The notes under the pieces were generated by a model, which had not been told where the DNA came from, did not search any database, and saw only the letters and a list, made by a program, of their open reading frames with translations. From assembly GCA_002297865.1 (NCBI GenBank), contig DBKX01000345.1, positions 863 to 9,524 on the forward strand: DNA of 8,662 nt, in the 5' to 3' direction. Position 1 is the first letter of the stretch; every line of letters begins with the position of its first letter. Positions 6,764-8,662 of this stretch are shown in pieces. The translations under genes and the position numbers were made by a program. Source of the stretch: Lachnoclostridium sp. UBA739 (GTDB taxonomy: Bacteria > Bacillota_A > Clostridia > Lachnospirales > Lachnospiraceae).

Positions 6764-6979
6764 TTATTTATCTTCAAACTCATCATCAAAATGGTTCCCA
6801 CGACCTTTCATTACAAGCTGGTATCCGTATAAGATAATTGGGAACATTACAGTTGCAAATAAACTCGCCATAAATAATCCGCCAGAGTTTTTATCTGTAA
6901 AGCATGCGATTACAAACGTAGCTATATAAAGTCCCAATAGCATAAAAACTAATACCAAACTAAAGATTCTTTTTTTCAT
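6764..6979 (-). CDS. Small two-helix membrane protein, function unknown
   Basis: A 71-residue protein with a basic start (MKKR), two hydrophobic segments (about 5-27 and 35-56) separated by a short polar turn (DKNSGG), and an acidic C-terminal tail (DDEFEDK). The pattern predicts a hairpin membrane protein with both ends probably inside the cell. I recall similar short proteins near rarA in Lachnospiraceae, but no named family. GGAGG at 6989-6993, 9 nt before the ATG, supports the start. It is the first gene of the leftward operon with rarA, and its promoter lies in the divergent intergenic region. No function can be inferred. Confidence 0.78.
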   Translation of the reverse strand: MKKRIFSLVLVFMLLGLYIATFVIACFTDKNSGGLFMASLFATVMFPIILYGYQLVMKGRGNHFDDEFEDK

Positions 6980-7000
6980 AGTAGTTTTCCTCCATCATGT

Positions 7001-7022
7001 ATATCGAAATTATTATATCGAA
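7001..7022. repeat. Direct repeat ATATCGAA overlapping the leftward promoter
   Basis: ATATCGAA occurs at 7001-7008 and 7015-7022, 14 bp apart, one copy on either side of and into the leftward -10 box. Three TGCAA copies follow at 7036-7040, 7043-7047 and 7052-7056. These could be regulator sites or chance in AT-rich DNA. Confidence 0.4.
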
Positions 7023-7040
7023 TTAGGAGACGCTTTGCAA
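7012..7040 (-). promoter_or_regulatory. Promoter of the membrane protein-rarA-DUF4250 operon
   Basis: On the minus strand TTGCAA (7040-7035) is followed after 17 nt by TATAAT (7017-7012). The start would be near 7005, giving a leader of about 25 nt to the first gene. Confidence 0.6.
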
Positions 7041-7109
7041 TGTGCAATGTTTGCAAAAGGAGAGTGTTGTTGGTGGAAAAACTTCGTATGAGAAATTTGA
7101 CTATTTATG

Positions 7110-7138
7110 TTTACTTTTATCGCAAAACATATTATGAT
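7110..7138 (+). promoter_or_regulatory. Promoter of the YczE/YitT-like gene
   Basis: TTTACT (7110-7115) and TATGAT (7133-7138) are 17 nt apart. Transcription would begin near 7145, about 30 nt before the chosen ATG at 7175. This also argues against longer N-terminal extensions. Confidence 0.5.
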
Positions 7139-7174
7139 AATTTAAGTAATTTCAATAAAAGAAAGGAATTTAGA

Positions 7175-7801
7175 ATGACAAAAAATAAGATAAGCAAAAT
7201 TCTATGGGCATTATTTGGCATTATGTTAGTAAGTTTTGGAGTTGCGTTCAACGCAGGAACTTTATTTGGAAATGATCCAGTTGGCATTATATATGATGGT
7301 ATACGTAGTGTTGCGAATCTTAGTCCAGAAAAGTTAGGGTTTGTTTCAAATTTTGTGAATTATGGGCTAATTATTTTTCTTTTATTTGTGGGACGTAAAT
7401 ATATTAACATAGGAACATTTGTGTATATCATACCGTATGGATTTTTTGTAAGTATAGGAACGAAGATTTATGAGGCATGTTTTGTACAGGAAGTGTTTGC
7501 ATCACGCCTGCTTGCAGCCGTAATTGGATGCTCATTTGTTTACATTGGCGTCGGAATTTATATTGCAATGGATATTGGACTGGATCCATTTACAGGTGTC
7601 GTGATGGTACTGGCGGATACATTGAAGTGGGAATACCAAAAGGCGAAAATCTGTTTCGACTTAACAATGATTGTGTTAGGAACGGTTCTTGGCGGAAAAT
7701 TAGGCGTAATTACAATTGTAACTGCATTAACAGCTGGACCTTGTATTCAGGCAGTGTCGAAACTAGTGAAGTCTAAAATTCTGAAAGAAAAAATGAAATA
7801 G
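7175..7801 (+). CDS. YczE/YyaS/YitT-type integral membrane protein
   Basis: A 208-residue protein with about six hydrophobic segments (roughly 9-30, 56-74, 78-97, 111-133, 158-172, 176-194). DPFTGVVMVLA (137-147) and a final segment with LGVITIVTALTAGPCIQ (176-192) match the YczE/YitT group of bacterial membrane proteins, whose transport substrate or role is unknown. The start at 7175 is chosen because AAAGGA (7162-7167) lies 7 nt upstream, a promoter lies just before it, and the first membrane helix begins where family members begin. The frame is open 45 codons further upstream to ATG at 7040, and GTG/TTG codons near 7064-7073 follow an AAAAGGAG. That extension is tyrosine-rich, unlike the family, and would require a start upstream of the predicted promoter. 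The gene is divergent from the rarA operon. Confidence 0.83.
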   Translation: MTKNKISKILWALFGIMLVSFGVAFNAGTLFGNDPVGIIYDGIRSVANLSPEKLGFVSNFVNYGLIIFLLFVGRKYINIGTFVYIIPYGFFVSIGTKIYEACFVQEVFASRLLAAVIGCSFVYIGVGIYIAMDIGLDPFTGVVMVLADTLKWEYQKAKICFDLTMIVLGTVLGGKLGVITIVTALTAGPCIQAVSKLVKSKILKEKMK

Positions 7802-7812
7802 GGAGATGTTAC

Positions 7813-7849
7813 AAAAAAAGAACCTGGTGTAGTAGGGAGCTACACCAGG
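7813..7849 (-). terminator. Strong intrinsic terminator facing leftward
   Basis: Perfect 10-bp arms CCTGGTGTAG (7823-7832) and CTACACCAGG (7840-7849) enclose a 7-nt loop. On the minus strand the stem is followed by TTCTTTTTTT, a textbook U-tract. On the plus strand CATAAAAG follows, so it should stop transcripts from the right better than transcripts of the membrane protein gene just upstream. No minus-strand gene was found to its right. Confidence 0.75.
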
Positions 7850-7892
7850 CATAAAAGGGGAGGATAAGTATTTAACTTTTCTTTAGTAGAAT

Positions 7893-7926
7893 GCTTTCAT
7901 TTTGGAGGGGGATCCAAATGGAAAGC
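7893..7926 (+). promoter_or_regulatory. Hairpin enclosing the ribosome binding site and start of a 43-residue ORF
   Basis: GCTTTC (7893-7898) pairs with GAAAGC (7921-7926), and TTTGGA (7901-7906) pairs with TCCAAA (7913-7918), around a GGGGGA loop. The Shine-Dalgarno GGAGGGGG (7904-7911) lies in the upper stem and loop, and the ATG (7918-7920) lies at the internal loop. The fold could reduce or tune translation. Confidence 0.4.
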
Positions 7927-8049
7927 TTTGCGTTTTGTTTATCAGATATATCATTTCGCTCGGTGATGTATCTGATATTACTATTATTACCGCGAAAAAA
8001 GATATTATACAAAAAGATGAAAAAAATTTTATCTTTTGTTGAAAGTTAA
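7918..8049 (+). CDS. Possible 43-residue hydrophobic/basic small protein
   Basis: ATG at 7918 follows GGAGGGGG (7904-7911) by 6 nt and opens 43 codons to TAA at 8047-8049. The peptide has a mixed N-terminus (MESFAFCLSDISF), a hydrophobic stretch SVMYLILLLLP (15-25), and a lysine-rich end (PRKKILYKKMKKIL). This layout resembles small membrane-active peptides, including some type I toxins, but no family is recognised. The strong ribosome binding site is the main support. Weak points are the short hydrophobic core, the AT-rich coding composition, and the long hairpin running through it. The promoter of the next gene overlaps its stop codon. A non-coding leader is the alternative. Confidence 0.35.
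   Translation: MESFAFCLSDISFRSVMYLILLLLPRKKILYKKMKKILSFVES
7940..7977. repeat. 14-bp stem-loop inside the 43-residue ORF
   Basis: TATCAGATATATCA (7940-7953) pairs with TGATGTATCTGATA (7964-7977) with one G-U pair, around a 10-nt loop (TTTCGCTCGG). No T-tract follows on either strand, so it is not a standard terminator. It could be a protein-binding palindrome or an RNA structure. Confidence 0.55.
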
Positions 8050-8068
8050 ATTGCAGATATGATATACT
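8039..8068 (+). promoter_or_regulatory. Promoter of the SEC-C protein gene
   Basis: TTGAAA (8039-8044) and TATACT (8063-8068) are 18 nt apart, and TG at 8060-8061 gives an extended -10. Transcription would begin near 8075, leaving a 40-nt leader with AAAGGTGG before the gene. Confidence 0.6.
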
Positions 8069-8114
8069 GTATCTTGGGTTTTAAACGTAAATTATATTAA
8101 AGGTGGTATTTTAA

Positions 8115-8615
8115 ATGAGTTTATTAACAGAGTGGCGTGAATATGCCTACAGTCTTGATACGAACAAAAGGGAAGGACAGCTCTTCTGGGCAAACTATTT
8201 TAATGTAGAGAAAGCCGTATATGAGCAGATTCTTGCAGATCCAGAAAACGTAGTAACTGGAACAGTAGAAGAATTAGCGAAAAAATATGATATGAAATTA
8301 AGCCTAATGGTAGGTTTCTTAGATGGAATCAACGACAGCTTAGTAAATCCAAACCCAATCGATGAGATGGACAAGGATACCGTTGTTAACTTAGGTTATG
8401 ATAAAGAATTATTATATAAAAACATGGTAGACGCCAAAGCAGAGTGGTTATACACATTACCACAATGGGATGCTTTATTAACAGAAGAAAGAAGAAAAGA
8501 ACTTTATCGTGAACAGAAAAAATCCGGTACAGTTGTAAAAGAAAAGAAAGTAGGACGTAACGAACCATGTCCATGCGGCAGTGGTAAAAAGTATAAATTC
8601 TGCTGTGGCAGATAA
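8115..8615 (+). CDS. SEC-C motif (zinc-binding) protein, function unknown
   Basis: A 166-residue soluble protein. The last 20 residues form a SEC-C zinc motif, [18 protein letters not shown], with Cys152, Cys154, Cys163 and Cys164 as ligands in the CxC-x8-CC pattern first described at the C-terminus of SecA. Residues 1-130 are mostly helical by composition, with conserved-looking WREYAY and FLDGINDSL segments, and resemble uncharacterised clostridial SEC-C proteins. It lacks SecA ATPase domains, so it is not a SecA fragment. AAAGGTGG (8099-8106), 8 nt before the ATG, fixes the start, and a good promoter lies upstream. It appears complete and monocistronic as far as the window shows. The motif suggests zinc-dependent binding to a protein or ribosomal partner, which is inference. 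Confidence 0.87.
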   Translation: MSLLTEWREYAYSLDTNKREGQLFWANYFNVEKAVYEQILADPENVVTGTVEELAKKYDMKLSLMVGFLDGINDSLVNPNPIDEMDKDTVVNLGYDKELLYKNMVDAKAEWLYTLPQWDALLTEERRKELYREQKKSGTVVKEKKVGRNEPCPCGSGKKYKFCCGR

Positions 8616-8641
8616 TTGAATCAAATCTAGCATGTAAAACC

Positions 8642-8662
8642 GGCTCTATGTCAAGTGTTGGG
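8642..8662. mobile_element. Possible terminal inverted repeat of an ISL3-type insertion sequence (cut by window edge)
   Basis: The sequence GGCTCTATGTCAAG at 8642-8655 resembles ISL3-family ends, which I recall as beginning GGCTCTTTGTCAA. It starts 27 nt after the SEC-C gene stop codon. Only 21 nt are visible, so neither a transposase nor a target duplication can be checked. Confidence 0.3.

Noticed and set aside
7040..7174. N-terminal extension of the YczE/YitT-like protein from ATG 7040 or GTG/TTG near 7064-7073
   Set aside because: It lies upstream of or overlaps the predicted promoter, has unusual composition, and the 7175 start has a good ribosome binding site and fits the family.
7477..7776. 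99-codon ORF in another frame of the membrane protein gene
   Set aside because: Shadow of the real gene; no ribosome binding site or recognisable domain.
8386..8574. 62-codon minus-strand ORF opposite the SEC-C gene, considered as a source for the leftward terminator
   Set aside because: It is antisense shadow text with no ribosome binding site, and its hydrophobic look comes from reverse-complemented lysine/glutamate codons.
1..8662. CRISPR array, tRNA or rRNA genes
   Set aside because: No regularly spaced repeats, cloverleaf-like sequences or rRNA signatures were seen on reading both strands.

Overview
The window is AT-rich, with strong AGGAGG-type ribosome binding sites, compact gene spacing and clostridial small protein families (a DUF4250-type protein, a DUF6514-like protein, a SEC-C protein). 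This suggests a Gram-positive anaerobe of the Clostridia, most likely a Lachnospiraceae genome. That placement is inferred from protein families and sequence style; there is no rRNA or other taxonomic marker in the window.

Region 1 (1-960) is decaying accessory DNA. The 3' part of a DNA methyltransferase gene is broken by two frameshifts and an in-frame stop. It is followed by a truncated, frameshifted IS3-type transposase OrfA remnant on the opposite strand. Region 2 (959-3853) is a large class A penicillin-binding protein gene on the minus strand, with a strong terminator at its end and a promoter region rich in TATAAT boxes and inverted repeats. Region 3 (3854-5231) runs rightward: a long promoter and leader region containing a repeated motif, a small DUF6514-like protein, an imperfectly duplicated leader, and a YigZ/IMPACT-family gene ending at a terminator shared with the converging operon.

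Region 4 (5230-7040) is a leftward operon of a two-helix membrane protein, the AAA+ replication-repair ATPase RarA, and a 58-residue DUF4250-type protein whose ribosome binding site overlaps the rarA stop codon. Region 5 (7041-7812) is a divergently transcribed YczE/YitT-type membrane protein. Region 6 (7813-8114) has no recognised gene. It holds an intrinsic terminator that points leftward with no matching minus-strand gene, a possible 43-residue ORF whose Shine-Dalgarno and start codon sit in a hairpin, and a second long hairpin inside that ORF. Region 7 is a SEC-C zinc-motif protein, followed at the right edge by what may be the end of an ISL3-type insertion sequence.

Most genes are ordinary housekeeping or conserved hypothetical genes: cell-wall synthesis, replication-fork rescue, and small conserved proteins. 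No complete defence or mobile system is present. The parts most worth a second look are the 43-residue ORF with its opposing terminator, the repeated leader before the DUF6514-like gene, and the duplicated, palindrome-bearing leader of the YigZ gene.
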